In this document: in pieces, positions 41,740 to 49,716 of the stretch
Layout of the letters: every line of letters starts with the position of its first letter
Position numbering within the stretch: the first letter of the stretch is position 1
From: a virus
Strand: one strand, 5' to 3'
Length of the DNA stretch: 64,000 nt
Virus record (IMG/VR): IMGVR_UViG_3300047548_001236
Span: 186,001-250,000 of that record
Program-made: the position numbers and the translations under genes
Notes under the pieces: model-generated
Told to the model about the DNA's origin: nothing
The model's database searches: none
Seen by the model: the letters and a program-made list of their open reading frames with translations, nothing else

Positions 41740-41887
41740 TTTTCTGTTCCTCTTCCTTCAAAACATTGATTGCCTTATCCCAATACTCCCACTGCTCAAC
41801 ACCGTATGAGCGAAGGATCGCTAAGAGTTCGTGCTCCTTTAGAAGCCTTTCGTACTCTTCTCTATATATCACGACTTTATCATTCAT
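41726..41887 (-). CDS. Small coiled protein
   Basis: 53 residues (MNDKVVIYREEYERLLKEHELL...), predicted amphipathic helix then a short Trp-containing segment. Starts inside the end of the nucleotidyltransferase-like gene and ends inside the next gene. Function unknown. Confidence 0.6.
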   Translation of the reverse strand: MNDKVVIYREEYERLLKEHELLAILRSYGVEQWEYWDKAINVLKEEEQKNGNS

Positions 41888-43040
41888 CAGAAACCCTTTC
41901 GTCGATTCTCATCCTCGTAACTTGGATCTCTCCCGACTTGTTGATCATTTTCAGATCACCAGCGCGATATGAAACCTTAAACACGTCACGGCTTGCTCCA
42001 ACTCGTGAACGAGCCTGTTTTAGATCTTTGAAGACAAACAAGTACGGGCTATTTAGTTCCTCTGTCTCCTGACCAGGAACATACACGACCTTCTTTCCGT
42101 ACGTGTTATACAACCCTGGCCCGTATGTTCCGTTCCCGTTGTCTTTCAGAACCTTGTACCCGTAGAGGCGGAACTCAGGATCGTTTTCGTTCAACAGAGT
42201 GTAGTTTTTGGGTTTGGCTTCACCTAAAAAGCGTGTTGCCACCATAGTTTCAGTATCAACGAGGAAGTATTCGCCGTCAGCGTTGACAACAACCGTTTTG
42301 AGATCACGTGAGAAAAGATCCTCCAAGTATTCCCCAGTCGACATCTCCTCTGTGATTTCTTTATCACGTTCGTAGTAGGTGAACGATTCGATGTCCGCTA
42401 ATACCTCCAGCGCACGTTCCAGTGTGAATTGTTCATCTTCGACTCGGAGACTGATCTCACGACCGTATGTTCCACCAATTTGTGATTCCAGCTCCTGCCA
42501 AGATGTGGGCAGACCCTTATCAATGGCGGTCAGAATCATGCGGATGTGTTCGGGTTTACCAATATGGTATCCCTTTGCGGTGTATTTGGTCAACCTAAGA
42601 AGACTGTTTAACGGATATCGAGTATTGGGATTGAAACGAATTGTCTTGGATGCGATGTCAGGATAAAAGTCTGGATGAAAGGTATGTTCCTTAGTATCGC
42701 AATCGAACGCGCCCATGCAAACAGTGAAGTCGAAATGCTCGAAGATCTTCTCAGCAGTCTCAAAGGTATCGTACGTCATGACTTGGATAATGCCACGTTC
42801 ACCTTTGTCATTGGTGATGTCGTTTGATTTGAACGTGACAGCACGATCGGAGATGTTGACAACAAAACACCCATCTTCTTCAATCAGAGTGTAGAATGCG
42901 TCGATCATGGCCTTATCGGTCTTGGGATACACATCATAATCGTTCGTTTCAGTCTTCGTGGCTCGAGACAGAACAGCACCGCCAGCAATGAAACATCCTG
43001 GCAGGTTAACTTCATATCCTTTGGGCATTCTACTCATCAT
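41880..43040 (-). CDS. Nucleotidyltransferase-like protein
   Basis: 386 residues from ATG 43040, which overlaps the upstream stop (ATGA) and follows AGGAG. The segment CFIAGGAVLSRATKTETNDYDVYPKT has the GG...(N)D-x-D arrangement of the polymerase-beta-type nucleotidyltransferase fold (as in CCA-adding enzymes). The remainder is mixed alpha/beta with a GGTYGREISLRVEDE region. Substrate unknown; RNA or protein nucleotidylation is possible. Confidence 0.65.
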   Translation of the reverse strand: MMSRMPKGYEVNLPGCFIAGGAVLSRATKTETNDYDVYPKTDKAMIDAFYTLIEEDGCFVVNISDRAVTFKSNDITNDKGERGIIQVMTYDTFETAEKIFEHFDFTVCMGAFDCDTKEHTFHPDFYPDIASKTIRFNPNTRYPLNSLLRLTKYTAKGYHIGKPEHIRMILTAIDKGLPTSWQELESQIGGTYGREISLRVEDEQFTLERALEVLADIESFTYYERDKEITEEMSTGEYLEDLFSRDLKTVVVNADGEYFLVDTETMVATRFLGEAKPKNYTLLNENDPEFRLYGYKVLKDNGNGTYGPGLYNTYGKKVVYVPGQETEELNSPYLFVFKDLKQARSRVGASRDVFKVSYRAGDLKMINKSGEIQVTRMRIDERVSDE

Positions 43041-43225
43041 GCATCTCCTGTTTTGTCTAACCAATCTTTCAACTTAATGTAGTCGCTTTCCACCATGTAG
43101 ATGCAATTACCCGACCTCACGGCCTGTCCTTCGAGCACCTCAAGGAATTGATCCGATCCATCTTCCTTATACAGTCGATGACCGCTGTGAACCACAATGA
43201 TGTCCGTTCCCGTAAATGTATTCAT
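43037..43225 (-). CDS. Hypothetical protein
   Basis: 62 residues from ATG 43225 (GGAG nine bases upstream). Beta-rich with a TDIIVVHSGHRLY start. No recognised domain. Confidence 0.6.
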   Translation of the reverse strand: MNTFTGTDIIVVHSGHRLYKEDGSDQFLEVLEGQAVRSGNCIYMVESDYIKLKDWLDKTGDA

Positions 43226-43229
43226 TCGA

Positions 43230-43439
43230 CTAATCTCCAATCACGACTGTAGTTGTTGTGTAGCATTCAAAATCGATTCGCGTTTCAGATCCATCTGCAT
43301 TGACTCGGTAGAGTTGGACAACGTGGTCGCTCTCGATCAATTCCGCAATCTCTTCGCGGACAACATTGATATCGTCTGAATCTCTCGTTGGTACGGACGG
43401 TCCACCACCACCGTAGCCTTGTGCCTTAATTCTGTACAT
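43230..43439 (-). CDS. Hypothetical protein
   Basis: 69 residues from ATG 43439 (GAGG upstream). A glycine-rich turn near the N-terminus (GYGGGGPSVP) and mixed alpha/beta remainder. Overlaps the upstream gene's 3' end. Confidence 0.6.
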   Translation of the reverse strand: MYRIKAQGYGGGGPSVPTRDSDDINVVREEIAELIESDHVVQLYRVNADGSETRIDFECYTTTTVVIGD

Positions 43440-43695
43440 TGTGGTATTTCCTCTTGATTTCATTTTCGATTTCTACGGCCATGATATTTACAAGCTCGTG
43501 TTCGGGATTCAGACCCATAATAACCGAGAGATCGTGAATCAATTCGTTCGATGCATTGCTTTCCAACATCAGCTCCGCACCGTTGACTACTGTTGAGAAA
43601 TTATAGCTGATATCGTTCCAGGATTTTCCCTGCCGAATGCATTTAATGAAGTAGTCGACGCCATCAACAGTTACCGTGAAATCATCAAGAGTCAT
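43426..43695 (-). CDS. Hypothetical protein
   Basis: 89 residues from ATG 43695 (GGAG nine bases upstream). A beta N-terminus (FTVTVDGVDYFIK) and a helical, acidic C-terminus. Function unknown. Confidence 0.6.
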   Translation of the reverse strand: MTLDDFTVTVDGVDYFIKCIRQGKSWNDISYNFSTVVNGAELMLESNASNELIHDLSVIMGLNPEHELVNIMAVEIENEIKRKYHNVQN

Positions 43696-43921
43696 GCCAT
43701 ACATCTCCAGGAAAGTCAGCTACCAAACGTTCATGATCGTTGGGATCATCGAACACAAAATAATCCCAAGGCATGTCGTCTCCAGTGCATCGGTATGAGG
43801 ATGATTTGATCCAAGTGTAGAAACGTTTGTATTTCGGTCCAAAACCTCTACTTCTATAGTGCCTGATACCATCTTCACCGTCATACCAAAGGATGCCCAG
43901 GACGTCTGATTCGTTCACCAT
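43685..43921 (-). CDS. Hypothetical protein
   Basis: 78 residues, aromatic-rich (FYTWIKSSSYRCTGDDMPWDYFVF). Overlaps the stop of the metallophosphoesterase fragment by 7 bases. Function unknown. Confidence 0.6.
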   Translation of the reverse strand: MVNESDVLGILWYDGEDGIRHYRSRGFGPKYKRFYTWIKSSSYRCTGDDMPWDYFVFDDPNDHERLVADFPGDVWHDS

Positions 43922-44490
43922 ATCCGCAGCTCCTCGATATTGACTGGAGTGTAATCGACTACCTCAACGCAAACATTGCGATAAGGTCCAGGAGGCGATT
44001 CCATGCTATGAATATGTCCGTGAACATTGAGCAGTTGCTTGGAGAAGTCCACGCTACTGTAGAGACCGCTTTCGTGACGTGGATCGTGAGTTAGGATCAA
44101 GCCAAACTCAGGATACTTACGCCAGAACATCACTTTCTCAAATAGCCAGCGACCTTCTGAGTCTTTGCCAGAAAGATAACGAATGTCATCGTGGTTGCCA
44201 ACAATCAGTCGCTTGTGGCCATTGAACTTACGCCAATCAACCTCGAACTTCGCCCGATGTTCAGGTGTGCGGTCATAGAAAACGTCCCCGAGGTGGTAGA
44301 CGATGTCATTGGGTTTGACAACACTATTCCAGCCTTCGAGGATGCGTTCGTTCATTTCTTCAACAGAATTGAAGTCACGAACACGACGGCCCTTGAAATC
44401 GTAGAACGTCAGTATATCCGGTTGGTTGAACCCCGGCTAATAGTGTGTATCAGAAATAACCCAAATATCACGGGCTTTTCTCGTATACAC
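43915..44490 (-). pseudogene. Metallophosphoesterase, 3' part, split from its start and carrying an amber codon
   Basis: Calcineurin-like phosphoesterase. From the GTG at 44490 (AAGGAGG nine bases upstream) the frame reads RDIWVISDTHY, then TAG (44437-44439), then PGFNQPDILTF and the rest of the enzyme: YHLGDVFYDR, VGNHDD, LTHDPRH and NVHGHIHSME, which hold the metal-binding Asp, Asn and His residues. Without read-through the DxH metal ligands are lost. An ATG at 44355 would give 146 residues without them. The intact start, MWVISDTHYN, lies at 44936, beyond an inserted nuclease gene. It is either broken or needs recoding. Confidence 0.75.
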
Positions 44491-44498
44491 ACTATTAG
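44437..44498 (-). promoter_or_regulatory. 14-bp perfect inverted repeat over start and amber codons
   Basis: Arms 44485-44498 and 44437-44450 are exact reverse complements separated by 34 bases. On the minus strand the first arm contains the nuclease stop and the GTG start of the phosphoesterase fragment, and the second arm contains its His-Tyr codons and the amber codon. In RNA this would pair the start codon away. Confidence 0.6.
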
Positions 44499-44908
44499 AC
44501 CTCCTTTCTCCTAGACCATCTCTCTCCATTTTCGTACCCTTCTATATTTTTCAACGTGTCTTTTTGTTCAGGCCAATAATACGTAGTGTGCCTTATTTTG
44601 TGAAACAACTCATCTAGTGTTATAACATCATCTTGTTTTTTAGCTGATATGGAACAGTTTTTTGAATGGGTAATTATGTTACAGTTCTCGACATGGTATA
44701 ATATGTTAGGAAACACCCCAAGACGAAACCCACTGTTACGAGAAAACGTGTGGTCACGTACTACACCGGTTGGGTTAGATTTCGCGTTGAATACCCCGAT
44801 TTCGTTTATAACGGGGAACGACTCGACCATCAAATCAAACATACGGTATTTCCAGTCCGATTCAACGAAATAAATTTGATAGTCTGTTTTTTCCGAAAGA
44901 GGCAGCAT
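44495..44908 (-). CDS. HNH-type homing endonuclease inserted in the phosphoesterase gene
   Basis: 137 residues. GVVRDHTFSRNSGFRLGVFPNILYHVENCNIITHSKNCSIS is the H-x-x-x-S...GF--GV-P-I--H--N--I---N pattern of phage HNH endonucleases, with the closing W-EQ-------IEGYENGERW motif. The ATG at 44908 lies inside the tenth codon of the phosphoesterase start (MWVISDTHYN), and there is no RBS, so it is probably translated by coupling. Its stop lies in the inverted repeat ahead of the re-made phosphoesterase start. Confidence 0.7.
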   Translation of the reverse strand: MLPLSEKTDYQIYFVESDWKYRMFDLMVESFPVINEIGVFNAKSNPTGVVRDHTFSRNSGFRLGVFPNILYHVENCNIITHSKNCSISAKKQDDVITLDELFHKIRHTTYYWPEQKDTLKNIEGYENGERWSRRKEV

Positions 44909-44936
44909 TGTAATGGGTGTCAGATATCACCCACAT
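44862..44936 (-). pseudogene. Metallophosphoesterase 5' fragment
   Basis: ATG 44936 begins MWVISDTHYN, the normal phosphoesterase start with the DxH metal motif, then continues into the inserted sequence and stops after 24 residues at 44862. Its WVISDTHY is repeated in the 3' part at 44440-44463 with seven of the eight codons written differently, all synonymously. Confidence 0.7.
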
Positions 44937-44940
44937 GTCT

Positions 44941-45318
44941 CTACTCATCAGACACCTTCTTTCGTACAAACGACAATTTCTTACGGTCGATGTGGAAACT
45001 GAAATCGTTAGCCCACCGATCGCGTACTCTCTCGAGTGCGTTAGCGATTGATACGAACGCGCTGCGTTGCATCTCGTTTTTGGTCAGCTTCGATCCCTCT
45101 TCAAGAATAGCAATCTCGTCATTGAATGCTTTCAACAGCTTCGCTTCAAACGACGCAATGAACGCAATCTGTGCTTCGACCGCTTCCAGACGTTGGGTCA
45201 GCTTTTCAATCACTTCGTCTCTCGGATCGGGTTTAACCTCCGGTTTTTCATCAACCGGAGGAGGGAGCTGAGTTAGCAGCTTCTTTGAGATTGGAACTTC
45301 TTTAACCTCTGCCATCAC
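44941..45318 (-). CDS. Coiled-coil hypothetical protein
   Basis: 125 residues; GTG at 45318 or ATG at 45315 overlapping the stop of the upstream gene (TGATG). A Pro/Lys N-terminus is followed by a long helix (DEVIEKLTQRLEAVEAQIAFI...) with heptad spacing. Function unknown. Confidence 0.6.
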   Translation of the reverse strand: MMAEVKEVPISKKLLTQLPPPVDEKPEVKPDPRDEVIEKLTQRLEAVEAQIAFIASFEAKLLKAFNDEIAILEEGSKLTKNEMQRSAFVSIANALERVRDRWANDFSFHIDRKKLSFVRKKVSDE

Positions 45319-45485
45319 ATGAGGAACCCTTCTTTCTGAACAGCTTTCTTTTCCAGGTCAGACAGACAAACGAACTTTGCAGTGAACTTACCATCAGCAA
45401 GTTTGACAGTGGTATATTCCACATACTTCAACTGCGTCTGGTTGATCTTACGAATCAGCGAGGACAGCGTTTGATACGATTTCAT
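45315..45485 (-). CDS. Small basic protein
   Basis: 56 residues (MKSYQTLSSLIRKINQTQ...). Good RBS (AAGGAG) and a clear promoter at 45509-45537. Lys/Gln-rich helix then beta segment. Function unknown. Confidence 0.65.
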   Translation of the reverse strand: MKSYQTLSSLIRKINQTQLKYVEYTTVKLADGKFTAKFVCLSDLEKKAVQKEGFLM

Positions 45486-45508
45486 TGTCGGTCTCCTTGT
45501 CTACCTCT

Positions 45509-45537
45509 AATATAGGAGAGTGAACTGACGGAGTCAA
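45509..45537 (-). promoter_or_regulatory. Sigma70 promoter with -35 box in a hairpin loop
   Basis: Minus strand TTGACT-N17-TATATT. The TTGACT hexamer is exactly the loop of a 9-bp perfect inverted repeat (45523-45531 with 45538-45546) that begins at the stop codon of the Dda helicase gene. The repeat may be a weak terminator or a repressor site. Confidence 0.7.
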
Positions 45538-45540
45538 CCG

Positions 45541-46647
45541 TCAGTTCTTTAGCAACGTGATTTTATCTGATGCACGGGTGATCGCAGTATACAACCAACG
45601 TTGCCATACATCTCTAAAACACCACGACTCATCGTAGATCAACACATTATCCCACTGACTACCTTGACTTTTGTGGCACGTGATAGCGTATCCATAGTCA
45701 AACTCTTGCGACCCTTTCAGCGTTTTCCAGTCAGGTTTAGCAGCGTCACTAACAAAGAAGCTCTTGTGGACCTTGACTTTAACAGGCAACTCATTAGTAC
45801 CATCATCACGATCCAATGTGTAATGGAAAAAGTTGGTCTTGTACTTCTGTTGGTTAATGCTCCAGATCGTAAACATTCCACCGTTGAAGATGCCCAAGTC
45901 ATGGTCATTCTTCAAACAGATTAACCGATCCCCTACAACAGGAGCGTCTGGATCCAGTTTCAACAGCTTACGGACTTTGCGATTGAGGTCATCTCTTGTT
46001 ACGTTTCGCCCGACAAGAATTTGACTCGCATTCAAAGCGTCTTGAGATGAGATCTTGCTAACGACACGACTTTCACCATAATCACCGAAATCGGGATATG
46101 TTCCGTTTCGGACTTGCGTTGCAAGATACACGATCGGGTTATCTTCTGCTTGACGGTGAATCTCTGTCAGCATCACATCAGGCTTTGCATCCGTGAAGAA
46201 ACCAGCACCTGAGACGGGAGGAAGTTGTGCAGGATCGCCGAGCACGAGAATTGGTTTTCGGAATGAAAGTAGATCCTTCGCCATTTTTTCGTCGACCATT
46301 GAACATTCGTCAATAATCAGCAAGGCAGCATCTTTCAAAATGCTACCATTCCGATTGAGACGGAATGTCACTTCGCCGGTTTTGTCATCGACATCTGCAA
46401 TATAGATCAAGCTATGGATTGTACGTGCTCCGACACATCCATTCTTTTGCATGACAAGCGCAGCTTTGCCTGTGAAAGCTGCATACAGAACATCACCATC
46501 GATTGTCTCAGCGAAATGCCTCGCGAGAGTCGACTTGCCCGTCCCTGCATACCCAAACACACGGAAGATTTGCTTCTTCTTGGATTCTTGATAGAACCAC
46601 TTATCGACAGCCTTCAAGGCTGCTTCTTGTTGGGGTGACCATTTCAT
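45541..46647 (-). CDS. dda: Dda-like SF1B DNA helicase
   Basis: 368 residues; T4 Dda has 439. Walker A GYAGTGKST (32-40), motif Ia FTGKAALVM, Walker B LLIIDECSM, motif III LGDPAQLPPV, motif V GYAITCHKSQGSQWDNVLI and motif VI WLYTAITRASDK all fit the 5'-3' helicase family of Dda and RecD2. T4 Dda helps start origin replication and clears proteins from DNA. Confidence 0.9.
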   Translation of the reverse strand: MKWSPQQEAALKAVDKWFYQESKKKQIFRVFGYAGTGKSTLARHFAETIDGDVLYAAFTGKAALVMQKNGCVGARTIHSLIYIADVDDKTGEVTFRLNRNGSILKDAALLIIDECSMVDEKMAKDLLSFRKPILVLGDPAQLPPVSGAGFFTDAKPDVMLTEIHRQAEDNPIVYLATQVRNGTYPDFGDYGESRVVSKISSQDALNASQILVGRNVTRDDLNRKVRKLLKLDPDAPVVGDRLICLKNDHDLGIFNGGMFTIWSINQQKYKTNFFHYTLDRDDGTNELPVKVKVHKSFFVSDAAKPDWKTLKGSQEFDYGYAITCHKSQGSQWDNVLIYDESWCFRDVWQRWLYTAITRASDKITLLKN

Positions 46648-46649
46648 TG

Positions 46650-46868
46650 TTATTTCCCGTTATCAATGAATTCGATTGCTTGAGATTCCCACTCTGCAAT
46701 ATCGGAAACATCCGGTCCAAAAACAGGACTGTAGGTCATCGATACCTGACGTTCAAGAAGAACCTTAGCACCTTCTTTAATTGTCAGCACTCCGTAAAAC
46801 TCATCTGTTTGCTTAACAGAACACTGATACTTGTTGTCCAGATCTGCTTTCCACAGAACGTCTTTCAT
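46650..46868 (-). CDS. Hypothetical protein
   Basis: 72 residues, beta-rich N-terminal part and acidic helical end. ATGA overlap with the gene upstream; it ends just before Dda. Function unknown. Confidence 0.6.
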   Translation of the reverse strand: MKDVLWKADLDNKYQCSVKQTDEFYGVLTIKEGAKVLLERQVSMTYSPVFGPDVSDIAEWESQAIEFIDNGK

Positions 46869-47119
46869 AATGCATTCCTCGCTTCATTGAATGTCATCTC
46901 ATCAACGATCTGTATCTCCGAATCCGTTTCAATCCAGGCACGAGCACCGCATGAGAGTTGTGAACCATTGTATACCAATTTCGATGGTCCGTCAATCAGT
47001 ACCTCTCGGCCATACCTGACAGTTTTGCCCGTCTTGATCGTATATACAGGTCTATCTAAACCGTCCTTTGCATTCATCGCTATGTGCTGACGGTTGACGT
47101 GGATAATGTGCTTTGTCAT
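46865..47119 (-). CDS. Hypothetical protein
   Basis: 84 residues with a beta-rich pattern (IIHVNRQHIAMN...PVYTIKTGKTVRYGREVLI). Resembles small phage proteins with an N-R-x-H start but has no known role. Confidence 0.6.
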   Translation of the reverse strand: MTKHIIHVNRQHIAMNAKDGLDRPVYTIKTGKTVRYGREVLIDGPSKLVYNGSQLSCGARAWIETDSEIQIVDEMTFNEARNAL

Positions 47120-47120
47120 A

Positions 47121-47630
47121 TTAACCGACCCTCTTCTCTACAATAGCTTTAGGTAGAATAACAAAGCCATCAAATCCAGGGACAACATGAACAGACCACG
47201 CATTAAACACACGTCCCCTATACGGATCGTTGTAAGCAAGGTCTGTCTTAAACATCATCGGACTGTAAAAGTAAGGTGTGTTGATGTCGGATTCATGAAC
47301 CGTTTGAAAATACGTGTCTTCACCCATTACGACAACGTAATCATCTGGTGTGATTGTTGTATTGAAATCGTATTCATAGTTGTGAATTGCTTTCATGATT
47401 TTATCGGAAAGCAGCTTACACTTAGCGGGAGTGTAATCGTACATTTCAGTAACTACATCATCGTAGTAAGGTTGTAGATACCCACGTTTGACCATTTGAT
47501 TGAAAACCCAATCAAATAGATCTCGTGTCACATGCCAACCCTTGAACATGTTCGATTTCTTGTATGCATCCTCGACAAGTAGCTTTTTGCTGATTCGATT
47601 GACTTTTGCATAACGAATTGTGTCTCTCAT
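47121..47630 (-). CDS. Hypothetical protein
   Basis: 169 residues from ATG 47630 (GAGGTGAAT upstream). Basic N-terminal third, Tyr/Asp-rich remainder, no recognised motif. Confidence 0.65.
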   Translation of the reverse strand: MRDTIRYAKVNRISKKLLVEDAYKKSNMFKGWHVTRDLFDWVFNQMVKRGYLQPYYDDVVTEMYDYTPAKCKLLSDKIMKAIHNYEYDFNTTITPDDYVVVMGEDTYFQTVHESDINTPYFYSPMMFKTDLAYNDPYRGRVFNAWSVHVVPGFDGFVILPKAIVEKRVG

Positions 47631-47651
47631 ATTCACCTCATAAATGTAAAT

Positions 47652-47677
47652 GGGTGAGGAGCCGAAGCTCCTCACCC
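47652..47677 (-). terminator. Hairpin with UUCG loop, probable terminator
   Basis: 11-bp perfect stem with a C(UUCG)G loop on the minus strand, overlapping the stop codon of the 75-residue gene. No strong U tract follows (ATTTACATTT), so termination may be partial or it may protect the RNA end. Confidence 0.6.
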
Positions 47678-47899
47678 TCTGTAATGACCTACTCCCTCGT
47701 AGTCACATTCCCACTGTCCACATTCAGGACAACGATCTTTCCGATGAGGATATCCGTACCCATTCAGATCTTTACGATCCTTAAAGAACGTCTTTGGCGT
47801 TCCGTCAGGATACCGTAGACCTTTGTTGCGCTCATCGTTCATTTTCCAAATGAGCCCCATCATCACAGCATCGTCAAATGGTGTCTTTTCAGTATACAT
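47672..47899 (-). CDS. Zinc-knuckle-like small protein
   Basis: 75 residues. RCPECGQWECDYEGVGH near the end is a possible zinc site. The coding end forms part of a terminator-like hairpin. It is directly downstream of the NAMPT gene with a 2-base gap, so it is in the NAD operon by position. Confidence 0.6.
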   Translation of the reverse strand: MYTEKTPFDDAVMMGLIWKMNDERNKGLRYPDGTPKTFFKDRKDLNGYGYPHRKDRCPECGQWECDYEGVGHYRG

Positions 47900-47901
47900 G
47901 A

Positions 47902-49347
47902 TTAGTACCTCCCAGTTTCACGAGGAATGTATTCGCTTTCCATCAAAGCAGCTCGCTTGCGAATTGCTTCGAACGTGTCTTCGATCAACAGCTCACCGTT
48001 CTTGAACACGGTCCGCAGAATGTTTTGCTTGGATACCTCCTCGGGCAGCGTTCTGAAACCGCAAGAACCAATACCACACTGGTATTCGAGAGCAAGACGG
48101 CCTTTTTTGGACTGCTTGCCCTTGTCAGTGATCGGGTCTTTACTGAAACCTTCCCACTCACCGTTGTTGATACGAATGGCCGAAGCCTTCATCGCATATT
48201 TCAGCGAATCGCGGTTCCAAGCCTGCAGAAGACCACCGCCCATACCGAAGGCGATGTTATCGGCACTGAACCCAGCAGCTTTGAGGTTCTCAAGGATAAT
48301 GGGCAACGTGTGTTCGTTGATACCATCTCCCTGAATCACTCGGATGTAAGGAGGAAGGACTTTATATCCCTTACTGTTGATCGTGTATCCAAACTTCTCA
48401 GCAAGGATCTTAACGACCTCGACAGGAACTGTTTCGGGATCACCACTGTCAGGACGTACCACCAAGGTGCCGCCCATGTTGACGATCTTATCTTTCAGCT
48501 TGTCGCCCCAAAGATCACGGCATGCCGCATAGATGTCAAAGCTGTCCGAGACACATGCAAGGATCTTGCCAGGCCCACCAAACTTGTCCAGCATGTTTTC
48601 GAATGCCTTAACTTCGTTTTCACGGCCCCAAGAAGTAATCGTGCTGTGTTCAGAAGCGGGAATTGAGAATCCAACAACCTGATCAGTGTTGTAGTACGCC
48701 ATCACCCCTTCAAGAGCTTCGAACGTGTCGGTGCCCATGAAGTTGACAAGGTGTCCCATACCACCAAGGATTGCTGTTTCACCCGAGCTGGCACCACGAG
48801 CACCAAAGTCGTGCAGTTTGAACGTCAGTTGATCCATCACAGGAACATCCGACGTTTCGTGTAGGGCTTTAGCAATAAGCACCTTCATCTTGCGGCTCTT
48901 GGTCGCAACAGTGGAAGGATACCATACACCACGCAGCAGAGCGGTTTCAATGTACGAGGTCAGCCACCACAGACGAGGATCGGTGTTGACAACCTGCACT
49001 TGAACGTTGTGAGTTTCCATGAACGTTCCTTCCGGAACAGCCTGGATCTCGAGAGGGAGAAGCCCACCATACTCTTTGACGATGATCTCCCAACCTTCAC
49101 GGTTGAAAGGCAGGCCATGTGCAGTAACAATACGCTCTGCACGATCGATATCCTTCATCGTGATCGGAGTCAGTAGGTAGTCTTTGATGAATGCTTGCAG
49201 TCCAAAGAATACCGACATATCTTCACCACCACGTGACTCGATGTACGAGCTGATGTGAGTGGTTCCCTTGGGATATTGCATCCATTGGCTGAACTTGTAG
49301 CTGTCGGTGCGAACGATGGTACTGATAAAGCTAAGTACAGTCTTCAT
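47902..49347 (-). CDS. nadV: Nicotinamide phosphoribosyltransferase (NAMPT/NadV)
   Basis: 481 residues, full family length. It makes NMN from nicotinamide and PRPP. Family marks: IVRTDSYKFSQWMQYP (N-terminus), LHDFGARGASSGETA, VGFSIPASEHSTITSWG with the catalytic His, VRPDSGDPE for phosphate binding, and GFSADNIAFGMGGGLLQ. In phages NAMPT with NMNAT forms an NAD+ rebuilding pathway against NAD+-depleting defences. Its ribosome-binding site sits in a small hairpin loop (49348-49366). Confidence 0.93.
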   Translation of the reverse strand: MKTVLSFISTIVRTDSYKFSQWMQYPKGTTHISSYIESRGGEDMSVFFGLQAFIKDYLLTPITMKDIDRAERIVTAHGLPFNREGWEIIVKEYGGLLPLEIQAVPEGTFMETHNVQVQVVNTDPRLWWLTSYIETALLRGVWYPSTVATKSRKMKVLIAKALHETSDVPVMDQLTFKLHDFGARGASSGETAILGGMGHLVNFMGTDTFEALEGVMAYYNTDQVVGFSIPASEHSTITSWGRENEVKAFENMLDKFGGPGKILACVSDSFDIYAACRDLWGDKLKDKIVNMGGTLVVRPDSGDPETVPVEVVKILAEKFGYTINSKGYKVLPPYIRVIQGDGINEHTLPIILENLKAAGFSADNIAFGMGGGLLQAWNRDSLKYAMKASAIRINNGEWEGFSKDPITDKGKQSKKGRLALEYQCGIGSCGFRTLPEEVSKQNILRTVFKNGELLIEDTFEAIRKRAALMESEYIPRETGRY

Positions 49348-49366
49348 AATAGAAACTCCTTCTATT
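49348..49366 (-). promoter_or_regulatory. Hairpin displaying the NAMPT ribosome-binding site in its loop
   Basis: AATAGAA / TTCTATT (7 bp) with the loop GGAGT, directly before the ATG at 49347. The Shine-Dalgarno bases are the loop itself, a layout that can favour or regulate initiation. Confidence 0.45.
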
Positions 49367-49404
49367 GTTTGTGTTATGCCAAGACTCTCTGTCCTGGGCT
49401 TTGT

Positions 49405-49704
49405 TTAAGCAGCGGCTGGTTTAGCCTCCTGCCATTCTTTAGTCCACCGATCCAGTTCTTTGTAACCAGTGGGCCAATCATTCAAACCGAGGTCGGTCAG
49501 CTTACCGCAGCAGGGGCATTTGAAACATACTGCAGGGTCGCGATAACCCCAAGTAACTTCTCCACCCGTCCCCGGAAAATACTTGAGATCGTTGAACTCA
49601 ATCTCCAACAGAGCGTTACAACCTTCGCCACCATTACCCCATGCAGTACAACGATGGCGCATAGCCCATTTTTCGCCAACTCGGCCAGGTTCGATGATTT
49701 TCAT
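49405..49704 (-). CDS. Zinc-ribbon protein
   Basis: 99 residues. MRHRCTAW---GEGC and CFKCPCCGKLTDLG give two cysteine pairs of a zinc ribbon. It sits between NMNAT-Nudix and NAMPT in the same transcript. Function unknown. Confidence 0.65.
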   Translation of the reverse strand: MKIIEPGRVGEKWAMRHRCTAWGNGGEGCNALLEIEFNDLKYFPGTGGEVTWGYRDPAVCFKCPCCGKLTDLGLNDWPTGYKELDRWTKEWQEAKPAAA

Positions 49705-49716
49705 ATTATGTTCTCC

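Noticed and set aside
44437-44906. A group I intron in the metallophosphoesterase gene
   Set aside because: The ends fit (exon ending in T, insert ending in G, in-frame splice), but 470 bases filled by a 414-base reading frame leave no room for a catalytic core, and a second copy of the exon sequence inside the insert is not an intron feature. RT-PCR would settle it.
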